Assembly (NCBI GenBank): GCA_036852015.1
Contig: JAANDG010000094.1
Coordinates: forward strand, 186,001 to 250,000
Length of the DNA stretch: 64,000 bases
Source: Pelodera strongyloides
Lineage: Eukaryota; Nematoda; Chromadorea; Rhabditida; Rhabditidae
Direction of reading: 5' to 3'
The notes under the pieces are model-generated. The model was not told where the DNA came from. It saw only the letters and a list, made by a program, of their open reading frames with translations, and made no database searches. The position numbers were made by a program, and so were the translations under genes. Shown here piece by piece: positions 28,131 to 40,500 of the stretch; within the stretch, counting starts at the first letter, position 1, and the number at the start of each line of letters is the position of its first letter.

Positions 28131-31100
28131 TTATTTAACCTCCTTTTCAATCAATGCGAGTAATTCATCTGCATCCTTCTTTCCTGGCACCCGAATCACA
28201 TAAGTACTGATCGTCGTGGCACTCTTTGGTACGGTAATCTAAATGTCAAATACGAAATCAAAAAGTGTAAAAATAATAAGAATGATTATACAACACAACT
28301 CAGCGAGAAGTGTTAAGGTTCAAGTTAAGCACCTATGAAATACAAACTAGCTGCAGCCGATGCCGAGTAATTAAATTGAGATTCACTTTGGAAACTTAGA
28401 GTGATTCGGTAGTATTATTACAGTATATTAAGCATACATAAGCTAATATGGCTCTACGTCACATAACACGTAAGCAAAGATGGCTCTACGCACACATACG
28501 CTAACGCTAATATGGCTCTACGTAGCATGCAAAGTTACAAATATGCAATACTGGAATCAATACGTTAAACGAATAAAAACAACAACTCACTCTCAACTTG
28601 TCGTCCTTAACTCTTGCAATTGTGACCGACTTATTGAGGAGGCTGTTTATCCACAGAGTGCCTGAAACAACCCACGGTATGAACCAAGTCTAATGCCCGT
28701 AGAGCCCCATGGAGACCAATTAACATTACATTATTGTGTGTATGTACCCTTCTATCATATGACACTGACAAATGCTGAGTGCCTCCGTTTCTCGTGTCAA
28801 AATGCATTAACTTAACCGTTACCAAACCAAATATAACACCGCTTCATACTTGCAAGTATCTCACTTCAACAGAGGTTCAATGCGAAAAACATTTCTAATC
28901 GTCAATTCATTCACCTAACAACTGACTATTTTAAATAGAAACTATAAAACAAAACAAAAAAATCAAAAACCTAGTCTCGTGCCTACCTACCTACCCTCCC
29001 CTCCCCACACGTACAATGGTACAATTCACTAATGATCAAAACTCAAAACCTACCCAGTGTTGTGCACGCTCGCACCAGAAGAGTCTTTTTGCCGTCCGCC
29101 TCCTTAATGTGCACCATTCCAACACCCATCTTTGTGTACACTTTATCTTCGTACTTGAATAGGGAACACCTAAAACCATACACATTTCAACTTCGTTAGA
29201 CCTCCTTCCTATTTGCAACAATAAAAATTTAAAAAGCAAACGAAGGAAAGATAAATTCAACCAACGCGAAATACAAGCCGGTTTTTGAAAAACGTCAAGT
29301 ACACCACCATTCTTATGCAGCTTATGCAAATAAACATAAATTATAATTAAAAAAATCGAGCTAAATTCCAGTAACTTAGCATAAATGAGTAAGAATTCAG
29401 TTGTCCACGATGAATTCAGTTGTCCACGATGCGTTTCAAAAAAACGGCCGGTATTTCGCTTTAAGTGTGACACAGAGAAAATACATATACAACATATATT
29501 ACTCATATATATAGGAATTCAAGAATGGTAACTCGTAACTCACTTGATAGAATAGATAGCTCCAGGCTCCGCGTTTTCCACAATATCCGCCTTCGGTGGT
29601 ACATACTCGCCTTCGTCTAAATGAATAACACAGTATATTAATTTATGTGTTGAATACATCTCTCTATGTATTGAATATACATCTGTTTTTTTTTAAACTC
29701 TAACCGAAACACTGAAAAAAAGTCTTCTTTTCACAAAATGTTTCAGTAAAAACATAGAGTTCATCACTTATTAAACGTTGTGTACACCCACATTAAAATC
29801 CATAGTAACGAAATTTACGAACAAATCCACACAGTAAATATATTACTACCAGCCGTTCGAAGAGCCCTACGGGCTCTTCTCCGACTGGAGGAATCGGCCT
29901 TCGGCCGATTGTTTCCCTATTTAAAAAAAGGATTCTACGATTCAAAAAGTTAACTCTCGTCTCTTTCTCCTCCCACACAATCACACGTCTCTGATTGTGG
30001 AAACGTATAATAATCAGTTTGGATCACCACTCGACTAATGCCACCATGCAAATTTGCTATTGAAGGTGCTGTATGTAGGGCAGAGGATTATCCTCGTCAT
30101 AAGCTAGCATAGCTCAGCAGGTAGAGCGTTGGACTGTGAAGCGAGAGATTGGGTGCTGCTGTGGGTTCAAATACCGCCAGCGGCAAAGATTTTGTATGTT
30201 CCCATTCGATTGCGAATAGAAAATTTTCTTTATGAAAGGATTTCGTTGCGTGCATACAAACAAAAGACCAAGTAAACTCTAAAAGATTTCGCTCATATTT
30301 AAAATAGGTTTGATTACTTTTGAAAAGTTCCAAGAACAGGCCCTAACTATCTTCAAATTGTTAAATGAGCAATAAAAATAAACATAAATAACAAAACCAA
30401 CCGTCATTCGCATCTTGAGAATTTCCCGTGGAAGTTGCCAACGTTGGAGCAGACGCGGAATTCAAATTACCAAAGGTAAAGCCCTAGAAATTAGAACGAC
30501 TTTAAAAATTTTTAAATTGTTTTACGCTTCAAGAGCGTGCACCTTTATTCAAGGGTGAAAGTACAGATTCAATGTTTGCTTATGACATGTTCCGCAGAGG
30601 TCCTGAGCAGTAGGCGACGAGTTCCAGATGACAAATTGCTCGACGTCTTCGGGCTAGGGCCAGGAGGCATCAGTAAAGAAACAGAAAAGAGCAGAACAAA
30701 GGCCCAGGTGGAAGATCCAAAAAGAAAACAGAAACACAGACACATACATAGTCCCACTTACTATTCTAACGTCACAATATTATTGTACACATGGATGTGT
30801 TGATGTTTAGAGAACCTCACTAACGATAAAAAGATATTTGTTTGCCGATACCGCCAACTGGAAAACCTATAGCACGTCCCATTCGCTTTAACCGTTTATT
30901 AAATTAAATGAAAGAAGAACAACGAGTATACGCTAAATACATGAGAAGTTAGGGAAGAAAAAACGTTGATCATGATCTAACAAATCTAACTATCTAACAC
31001 GCTTCAACGGAACAAAACAAAACCAACCGTTAGGCTCCCTGGGGCGGTCGACCCACCAAAGGTAAGTTTCGGGGCGGCTCCAGTTCCCGCATCAGTAGAC

Positions 31101-34100
31101 GATCCACCAAATACGGTAGACGGTTTATCTGCACCCGTGCCAGACGACTGAGAACCTGAATATAATATAGTTACGGTTACGGTATACTGACCTTACCATT
31201 ATAGAATCCTGTTAGAGATCTATCAGCATTCAGCAGTGCTTGGAAGAAAATACACCATACACCTTTAAAAAGACCTCGAGGTACGAACATGAGTTGTCCA
31301 ACATCGGGCTCACAAAAAACACACAAGAATGAAGGTATTTTTATTAACACTACCATTCCTTCTTGTGTGTTTTTGACTTGTAAATTTGAAATACTGAAAG
31401 TCAAAACAAACTAACTGATATTCAAACAAGTATCTGCAAAAAAAAGAGAACATAAAAGTCAAACTCACTACTCTTTCCAAATTCAAATGTGGGCACGGCT
31501 GAACCCTTGAAAGTGCTCAGTGAGGGGAACAACGGAGCAGCTCTGAAAATGATCATGATAACAATGAGCAGGCAAGGCACAGGCAGATCAGGACAAAAAA
31601 GGATTAACAATATTTCGCCCTTGAAATTGACATGTTTCAGTTCGTCCATTTAAGCAAGTGCAAAGGCTACACACCGCTTGGTGAATTGCATATGCTAGCA
31701 AACAGTGTCCGCGGTATACTTTCGGTAACGGCGCACATCCTAGATGTAAGATGTAACCCTACCTCATATGTTACGGGATAAAGATAAAGGGTTTCAATCA
31801 CAAATCAAAACGTTTACATTAGTTTTGGGCTGCTAGCAAAACATACCACCTCCATTTACGGAGGGCATTCAAAGATCAAAGAACATCCACTACTTACTTG
31901 GGTTTGCTGGGTGATCCCTCCGTTTCTTTCGTGCCTGCGTCTCCCTTTTCCTTATCCTCTCTCGTCTCCTTTTCTTTCTCGTCGTCCTTTTTCTGTGTGC
32001 TCCAGAAGCCTTCGGTTGGTTTGGGCAGTTGTGGAAGACCAGATAGACCACTCGACACTGACGACACTAAACATATTCAAATAACTATGCGGGCACAACG
32101 CAGGTAAAAACACCCTCAGGTAATTCATACACCAACTTCACAACTCCAAACTCCGAACGCATTAACGCAATCGCTAACAAACATGGACCTTGTATATTTT
32201 CAGTAAAACTTAACACAACTCCTCATCATAATACGCTACGACCATATAACCACATCGCATACATGTAACACCTACATATAACGTCATCAGCTCACTTTAA
32301 TCTTAAAATTTAAACCCCTTGAATACAGGTGCACGCTGTTGTGGCGTAAAAGATATATTTATTTCATTTTAAAACTCTAATTAATTATGCACGAATGCAC
32401 GACCACGCAATGGCAGCCGTGTCACATTCAACACGTTACACACAAGCAATATGCTACATCCTCGACAAATATGTAAACAAATATTCAGAAACACATTAAT
32501 ATGTGTGCATCAAACCCCATTATTACTGTAATTTGAATATACTGACCTATCGCCTTATCCGTTCCTCTGAATACCACCGATTCCGTGTCACCAAGGGGGC
32601 CACCGCCTCTGATAGCACGCTTTCGGGAAGCGCCTGAATATATAAATAAATAAAATAATTTTAAAAAATGTCATAAAGTACCAGAGTAATTAAAAATCGA
32701 AACTGGAAAGGAATAACATTATAGCAATGCACAATACATAAAGTGATGCGCAGAAGATATACATAAATGTTACACTACCACTAAGAATGTAAGGTGTTTT
32801 ACTATAAACGTTTACATGGTGACACAAATGACTACAAGATACAGGTGCAAGCGTTCAAGCTAATCGAGTAAAAATAGAACTGTCAAAAATAAGAATAAAA
32901 CACACCAGAAGGCGCAGGGGCAGGTGCCGGCGTGTCCAGTTTGAGTTTGCCGTTACCATTTTCACCAAGAGGCGCTATGGAAGACACATCACTGAAATAT
33001 ATTAATACAATAATGATACAAAGGTAATAGTACTCTGCCCGCCCATAAAACCTTCCGCACTTGTTCCATGCACTAGATTGATGTAGTATCTGATTGAGAG
33101 TGAATAAAGTAGTGATATTAAACGCCATGTAAAGTGATAAACTATTCAAGAACTAATTAACGGTTGCACACAAAAATTTCAGGAAGGAGAACTCCGACAA
33201 AATGTGTGAAATGATAAAAATTCTCACACATTAGGCGAACTACTAAACCTAATATTTTCTATCCTAAACTACCACCACCACCCAGAATAATGCAAAAGGT
33301 CATTTTCACTTTGCTCGAAACAACTACATGAAAACTACAGTTTTGCAAAAAGTCTACAAACTACAAAAAGTCAAATTATAAAAGAAACGCACGATAGTCG
33401 GAATTTCGGAGCGAAGAGCGCTGGGGTCGACGATACCACAACGGGAGAAGCAGATACAGCAGAAGGTGTTTTCGATGCAGAACCTGTTGTTCTGCGCTTT
33501 GCCTAAAGATTAAAAATTATTATTGTTATATTATTCACACATAAATTCGACGGATATTTTATATCACACAGTTCAAACAGAAGAACGGAATGCTACTCGG
33601 TGTTTGTAGTGCTTGAACCAACCTGACCAAATATCTTCAATATACGAGCACGCATACAGAAACATGCGCTTGACGCTCAAAACTAACAAGTAAAAATAAC
33701 AAACACACTCACCTTTAGGACTTTCCTATGTGAATGGGGAGCCGGTGTATTAGCTGATTCTCCAGAACGAACCGGTGAATCCTGTGCTCTGTCCGTGTAT
33801 GCTTCATCCAAACGCTTCACATGTTCAATGTATGATTTGACTGTTGGTGTCTGTAAGAAAAAGGTGAGGGTCCATATTGTTAAGGAGACAAACAACCAAA
33901 CACTTCCTAACTTATTCCCTGACAGAAGCGCAGAAGTATAAAAGTCCAAAATCCCTAATGTTCCAATTAACGTAATGTCGTGATAGTATTTAAATCAAAA
34001 ACTGGTATTATGAAACCTTTCGTACACAAAAAAAAACAAAGAAAATTGGGTGATACTTGAAAAGACTTGCGGCGTAAAATATAAATAAGATCAAAACACA

Positions 34101-34237
34101 TACCAGGTCATAATGAGGGCAATTGTCCGTCCATTTTTGCAACGACTTGATAAATTCGCGATTCAGGAGGGCAAGTTTGTCTTGGTACTGAACACGCCGT
34201 TGAATTTGCACAGACGTCGCCGCTTCTTCAGGCATAT
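28131..34237 (-). CDS. npp-16: Nucleoporin Nup50 homologue (Ran-binding domain)
   Basis: Mobile nucleoporin of the nuclear basket that helps importin-alpha/beta cargo release and Ran binding. Exons: 34104-34237 (ATG at 34235), 33713-33850, 33393-33502, 32906-32991, 32547-32633, 31898-32066, 31469-31542, 31028-31155, 30402-30483, 29544-29616, 29054-29169, 28591-28661, 28131-28238 (457 aa from that ATG). Residues about 17-60 match the vertebrate Nup50 segment YHKQLAGLN...CDLTP (here YQDKLALLN...YDLTP). Four FG motifs (FGK, FGG, FGG, FGN) follow at about 260-315. The C terminus (about 340-455) is a Ran-binding domain: CSLFKYEDKVYTKMGVGMVH, LLVRACTTLGTLWINSLL, VIRVPGKKDADELLALI. The usual N-terminal importin-alpha-binding part (KR-rich, LT..NWD) is not seen. 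A 3' splice site lies two bases before the ATG; this is either a spliced-leader site or the join to the zinc-finger gene upstream. Confidence 0.9.
29262..29464. mobile_element. TTAA MITE copy in npp-16 intron 10
   Basis: The left end has GCGAAATACAAGCCGGTTTT. The right end has GATGCGTTTC, then ACGGCCGGTATTTCGCTTTA ending TTAA. Near the right end the string TGAATTCAGTTGTCCACGA is duplicated in tandem. The core TTATGCAAATAAACATAAAT is present. Confidence 0.8.
30107..30186 (+). mobile_element. tRNA-like sequence (probable SINE head)
   Basis: An A-box-like TAGCTCAGCAGGTAGAGCG and a B-box-like TGGGTTCAAATACC are spaced as in a tRNA with an enlarged middle. Acceptor pairing (GCTAGCA / CAGCGGC) is poor, so this is more likely a tRNA-derived repeat than a working gene. 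It lies in npp-16 intron 9. Confidence 0.45.
30579..30672 (-). mobile_element. SINE-like family S1, 3' body only, copy 3
   Basis: The reverse complement matches 7180-7262: CTGCTCAGGACCTCTGCGGA and GACAAATTGCTCGACG-like text are shared. The tRNA-like head is missing (5'-truncated). It lies in npp-16 intron 8. Confidence 0.7.
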
Positions 34238-34669
34238 CTGCAAAGAAGTAAAATGAAGACTCTAGTCACCACCATCAATCAACCAAAGCAAATTTAACGA
34301 AATACAGTGAAACTGAAACGTAACTGTAACTGGAAAGATCAAGATGAGATGATACATGATAGACTTTAAATGTTCAAGTGCACAAAATGGCACTCGAACC
34401 AAAAATTTAAGTAATACGAGCAGGGCATAAATAGGGTCCGCATCTCAAAAGTTTGGGGAGATGGTACAATCCTTCGCCGGGAGGTGATTTAGACTAATTT
34501 GCATATAATGCATAAGGATTGGACGTTGACGATTTTTTCGGGAGATGGCTCATCCTATCAGAAGGGTGATAGCTAAGAGACCGGGAGATGGTCGTCCGCA
34601 TTTGGCGGGGTGCTTTATGCTATGAATACGAGAAGTTCGCGCACATAAGACTGAATGAGAAATATTTTC

Positions 34670-36474
34670 TTATTTCCGAAATAATTTACCAGATGATGTG
34701 CTGGCACGATCGTCCCACTCTGGTACCCTGTCTTCTTCGACTGTACGCTCAGTTCGCTGACGCGCAATTGCCGCTTTGTACTGAACAATCCGTTCCGCTG
34801 TATCAGCGTCCACAGGCGTTTGCCGGCGCATCATCCTATATCCAACCTGTCCGTTATGAAAGGTGAGTTGCATGATCATGCTCGGTTTCTGAGGATCGTT
34901 CTTCCTTGCGTCGCGTTTTCCCTTTGCGAGACTAGTATCAAGGAACATCGGACAAGTCTTTTCCGTAGAATGGCCGTTTATTTCTTCCCTATCCGTTTTC
35001 TGGCAATTTTGTCGACAGGTGCCTGGGGATTGGGAAAGGCATTCGGAACTTCTACCGCACTGGGTATCGTGTTCCATTTCTGTCTTTACAGCACTTTGTA
35101 TGTTTTGATCCGTGGCACCCGTTTTTTGGGATGCAGGTGTGACCATTTCTTGCTCAGGCTCAGGATCTTCCGTTTTCAACAAGTACTTCTTCCTCAAGTG
35201 CCTTATAGACCTTATATTCAGTCTGTGCATTCTGCTAGATTCCGGCCAAGTTTCCTTAATCCGGAGAAGTACCTCACTCGTGGTCAGTCCACTCTAAACG
35301 ATGAGCTTTAAGCATTACGATTACGAATGTTCAGCAAGCCGCTCCATGACTAGTTGCTTTTGCTTACGTTGCATCTTGTAAATATATGTATCTAACACGT
35401 ACCTTTAACATATCTACGACACATTTTGTCTGAGAGTTGGTGAGTTTGAAGTATGAAGGGTCCATATCATGGCCGAAGTGGCCGGTTGTTACCACCACAC
35501 TAACCGAGCCATCCGCTTCGAACGTCATCTATACAAGAAAATGTACTTCACTGATATATATATCTGGAGTGGGGATGAACTGATTCTATTATCATAGCGA
35601 CTTAGCAACTACTGGAGGACGGCACTGGATCGCTTCTCCACGAGTTAGATGATGTATCATTCCAAGAAGGACTCACTTCGCCCCGTGCGGTGCACTTATC
35701 CACGCATTTCTTCGACTTGACATCATTTTGATCGATATCCGTATGATCGGCAAGATCGTCATGTGGTGTAGAGTTTATACCTTTCTCAGAAGAGCGCGAA
35801 CAGATGAGGTATTTTTTACATATACGATCCGTTTTATATGAATGGACACATAGTTCTGTGCATCGAGACTCCGTTAGATCTTGTAGAAACTCCTGAACGG
35901 AAAAAAGATACGTAGTTTAGTTAAGTGAAGGTAAGATCTTAATTAGAATTGCCAGCACAAACTAATGATAAATTATTGAACACAATGATATCTTGATTCC
36001 TACACTGCGTTTAGATGAGCACGACCTTAGTTTCCACATACATGCCTAGACACCATGCGCACTGACCTTCGCTTCCAATTCAGTGCGAAATTTTCTCTCC
36101 ATTACTGCCGGTACGCCCTTCAGTAGGTTTGAGTGCGCAGATTGTGCATGTATCGACATGAGAAGGTAGGTGTGAAATTTGCCTTCGCATGACGTTACAA
36201 CACAAGGAATTTGACCCCCTGTGTCAACCCCATGCACTTTTTTCATGTGTGATCTAAGTCCTGCATCGGTGCAGAATTTCGCCTCACATTCAGTGCATGG
36301 CACTTCTTCACCGCCAGTCTTGGCCAATATTTTACGTATTCTAGATTCGGCACGACACTTTTTTATTTCATCTTTGTGTAAGCCGTGTGTGAAGAATAGG
36401 TGATCGGTAATGCTGCTGGCAGCCATCTCTGTATCGCAAAGATGGCACTTTTCCCTGTTCTTATTCTTATCCAT
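34670..36474 (-). CDS. C2H2 zinc-finger protein, transposase-derived look
   Basis: Exons: 36067-36474, 35677-35892, 35403-35528 and 34670-35293 (457 aa if it ends at the TAA at 34670). Three C2H2-type fingers lie in the first exon: CHLC...HLFFTH at residues 10-30, CTEC...HMKKVH at about 60-80, CVVTSC...HAQSAH at about 90-112. Exon 3 has GHFGHDMDPSYFKLT and the next exon a helix-rich TSEVLLRIKETWPESSRMHR-L. This layout (GH..D, then a 'long helix, ILxxIR..., RL' module) resembles the region ahead of MULE-type transposase domains in nematode zinc-finger proteins. No transposase catalytic part is seen. In the fourth exon a good donor (GTAAAT) at 34690 would join it in phase to npp-16. A nuclear DNA-binding role is inferred. 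Confidence 0.82.
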
Positions 36475-37538
36475 AGTACAAGGCCTAAAATTAAACTCAT
36501 TGCGAAATTCGTAGCAAGTGTTTCATTGATTCGGAGATATGTATTTTACAGCAGCAGATGTACTACACCACGAGAGAATGTTTATTATCTCCCATCATAT
36601 TTCTCTGTTTGAATTTTCTGTAGATGTTTTACTGGTTATTTTGGTTAAGACAAGCTTCAGTGGCTTATAAATAGAAAACACAGCTCAATTACTACGCGCA
36701 AAACACAAAGCAATCAATTTTATAACATTGGACGCAAAAAAGTCACAGCACGAGTCGCAAGTAATAATACTGACTGAGGATACTGGAAAATGATGAATAT
36801 ATTGCTTGAAAAGATGGAAAAGTAAGTATATAAATGTAAAACAATTTGCTAAACCACAATACATAAATGTAAAAAATAAACAAAAGCAAGCGAAAAATCG
36901 CGGAAGGCTTGTTGGACGCTTACCGTAATTTGTAATGCGTGCTCAGGGTAAAACGCGCGAACTACTAAAATTTAAAAACTGGCGCTACCATATGCACTCC
37001 ACGAAACAAATACAGTAACTATGCGGCGTCGTGAATTACTGTTTTGAAAATCCGTGTCGTGAATTCTCTTCTTAATAAATTTATATATTATTTATAAAAT
37101 ACACCAAAAGGTGTACATCAGAGGATGAAAGTTAAAAGTAATCATTATGTAACACACTATACTATTTAATACAGACCTTTTTCTGCGATTTTGCTCAAAT
37201 ATTATCCCAATAAAGTTTATACCGAAGTTTTCATGAGCAAGTAGTTCTGAAAGACGGGGAAGATGTGTATAAGCCAAAAAAGCTCCCCAGCCATGACGTA
37301 TTGCAAAAATGCGTTTCTGCCACATTCTGCTACAGATTTTGCATCGGAAACGTAAGTTGAACTAACTCTGTAGAAACGCAATCTAACAGCTGTTCGAGCA
37401 AGTGGTATGCTAATTTCTTCTGTACCTGATTAAATGGTAAACAAGGCGACGTAAATAGACATAACCGGTCTTCAACTGACTAATCATCTACTGACTGAAC
37501 TACTTGTTCTACTCGCCGCAGAAACTACTAACACAAAT
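36475..37538. promoter_or_regulatory. Divergent intergenic region (zinc-finger gene / Rpt2-like gene)
   Basis: The two genes start back to back about 1.06 kb apart, so both promoters must lie here. The DNA is AT-rich with no recognisable exon. A splice-acceptor-like CGCCGCAG lies about 18 bp before the Rpt2-like ATG. No specific factor site is evident. Confidence 0.45.
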
Positions 37539-40500
37539 ATGGGACAACGCCTTGGAAGTGAGTCTTATTACTTATTATGGTCACTCTTGGCGCACCTGCG
37601 GGAGACATTGGGAGGCTTTACCCGACTTCGTTCGCCGACTTCCCCGGCGCACCTATGGTATAATCCCAAATTTTCTCAATCAATTTGTTTCAGCCAATGG
37701 TCGCCCTCGCGAGAAGCCTCAGCACGCTCCAATGAAGGTAGCGATGAAGATGCGCGTCAAGGGCTTGGAGCACGTCAACAAAATGCCAACGAGTTGGTGA
37801 TTTGAATCTTAATCTCTACCACCTTTATCTCCAACCCTCCCTCCATGTCTCCTTCGCTCCCCTGTCCCTCTCTATCGCCTGTCACTCTCCTCCCTTCTTC
37901 GCTCTCTCTCTCCTTCACCATCCGCATCGGTCATCCCTCCCACCTCTCCATTTCTCTCACTCTCTCTCTACCCCTCTCTCTCTCTCTCTCTCTCTCTAAC
38001 TTTCCCTCCCTCAAATCTCTTTCTCTATAAATGCCCACCTCTCTCGGTCACCTCTTTCAGAAAACAGGGCTTCTGATCTATTACTTTATCTTTCCAGTCG
38101 TACCCCGCCGTCAGTGTCTGCTCCGACGCTACAAACAGAACCGTGTGCATGACTATTTGCTCCTCGAAAAGGAGCTCATCCAAAGGAAGAACCGCAAGCG
38201 TCCGTTCGACGTCCAGCGAAGAAAGGAGCGAAAGGACATCTTGGCACTCCGCGGTTCGCCGATGACGCTCGCACGCATCCACGAATTGTTCAGTGATGAG
38301 CAGGTGGGCTCTAGATTGTAGTTTGCGCTTCATTTCTTATAGTTTGCACTGTAATTTGTAGTCTGGCTTTATAGTTTGCCTTTGCTGTTCCGTGTATCCA
38401 CACAACTTCATTTAGTACGGTTGTATCATACTCGTGCGTTGCATCATAGCCAGGCGCCGCAGTAAAACAGTTCGTTACAAAACATCAAGCGCTAATAGTC
38501 GCTACCACATTCTAAGCTAGAGGCCTAAACTCCAATCGTAACCCTGGAGTAATGCTCACTTGGTACCTGATCGATAATTACTCCATTTCAGCACGCAGTT
38601 GTCGTCGTTGAGGGCAGCAAGCGAGAGTGGTACGTGCCGATCCTGTCGATTGTGGACAAGGTAAGGATTTCAACTCTATCCTGTTCAACTTATACTTGTG
38701 ACTCTGGGCGAACTGGAACAGAATACATACATACACGATCCACTAGGATATCCCTTAGCCTACAGCCACACTATAATATCCATTCACTACACGACTACAC
38801 AAGCATGAGGGGATTTATACGACGCGCGGGCATACGCCCGTGTATAACGGAGGTATATTTGTAAAACAATAATATTATTGACCTGTTACCGTAATTGCTT
38901 CATTCCAGGACCTGGTCCGTCTCAACGCCCTTGTGCTCGTCAAGGCCGGCGGTATCTACAAGAACGTGCCGACCGCTGTCGTGGGCGTTGTCAGCGACCA
39001 TCTCGACACGAACATCATGGGACACAAGATTGAAAAGGCGCCGAAAGAGAGCTTTGAGGTGCGTTGTCTCTATCTTCAACTGTGTAGTTCTACCTTGCTC
39101 GAGTTATAACTGATGTGATGTGCAGCTGATGTGCGATTAAAGCGAAATACCGGCCGGTTTTTGAAAAGCATTGCGTACACCTGCTTTCTTATGCAGCATA
39201 TGCAAATGAGCAAAAATTAGAATAAAAACTATATCCCCACCTTGCATAAATGCATAGGAATGCAATTATTGTCTCTAGGCCAAGCATTGTGCCTTGAAGT
39301 TTTCAGTCAGTCACAATAAAACACTCTTGAACAACTACACATTTAAACGAAAGAACATCATGCGTTAAAAAACCTGCCGGTATTTCGCTTTAAAAGGATC
39401 CCTATCTATTTAGGACATTGGTGGTCTCGATCTGCAAATCCAAGAGATCAAAGAGGCTGTCGAACTCCCGCTCACCCACCCCGAATACTATGAAGAGATG
39501 GGCATCCAGGCACCCAAGGGCGTCATTCTTTATGGAGAACCGGGAACTGGTAATGTCTTTTTTCCTTAGTTTGGGGGTTTATATCCATTCCTACATTCAT
39601 CAATAAATCAATAATTAATGTTGACGATCGATCCAGTACCACTATATTTCTGCACAACTGGAACTGTTCACCAACAAATAGTACAACGTAACACATTGTT
39701 TATTAATATATTAGTATGTTATTGCTAATATAATATGCATATGTAGGTAAGACCTTGCTCGCCAAGGCCGTTGCGCATTCTACGATGGCGCGATTCATTC
39801 GCGCAACGGGTTCTGATCTCGTGCAAAAGCAGTCCGGCGAAGGAGCAAGACTTGTTAGGTGCGTTTTTACTTTCTATCAGATCTGTCTTATCATATGTAG
39901 GTAGTAACAAGTGGCACCATTGGTACCCTCGACAATGATATGTAATTACTTACACTTGCTTCCTTTGCTACATATCCCTGGTTATTGCAATTGGTAGTCT
40001 TGGTATTTGTTAGCCATGCCATTTGTATCATTGGCATCATTGATACCCTTTGGTGGTATGGCACAGTACACCATCGGCAGGCTTGGGAATGGTACCATTG
40101 GCAGTGGTACCCTCAACCTCAACCTCTAGGTTTACCCCTGAAACGATACCTTTGCTACTTTAGGGACCTCTTCAAAGTGGCCAAGGAATGTGCGCCTAGC
40201 ATCATCTTCCTAGACGAAATTGACGCTGTCGGAACGAAAAGGTTACTTTTACGGACAATATCAGCTCTAGTTACCGTAGTCTACTTATCTACCGTATTTT
40301 TCCCATCGAATTACCGTATGTAGACTCTTACCTCTTACGGTACTGTAAGGCACATATATTAGATTTTACTGTACTGTAGATACTGTAGATCTTACTGTAC
40401 TATACTGTGGTTCTTGCTATAGATTCGATACATCGTCTCGTGGAGAGCAGGAAGTTCAACGTACTTTGCTGGAATTGCTCAACCAACTCGACGGATTTGA

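Noticed and set aside
34820..35311. 163-codon plus-strand open frame
   Set aside because: Shadow of the zinc-finger gene's fourth exon, which is supported by phase and motifs on the minus strand.
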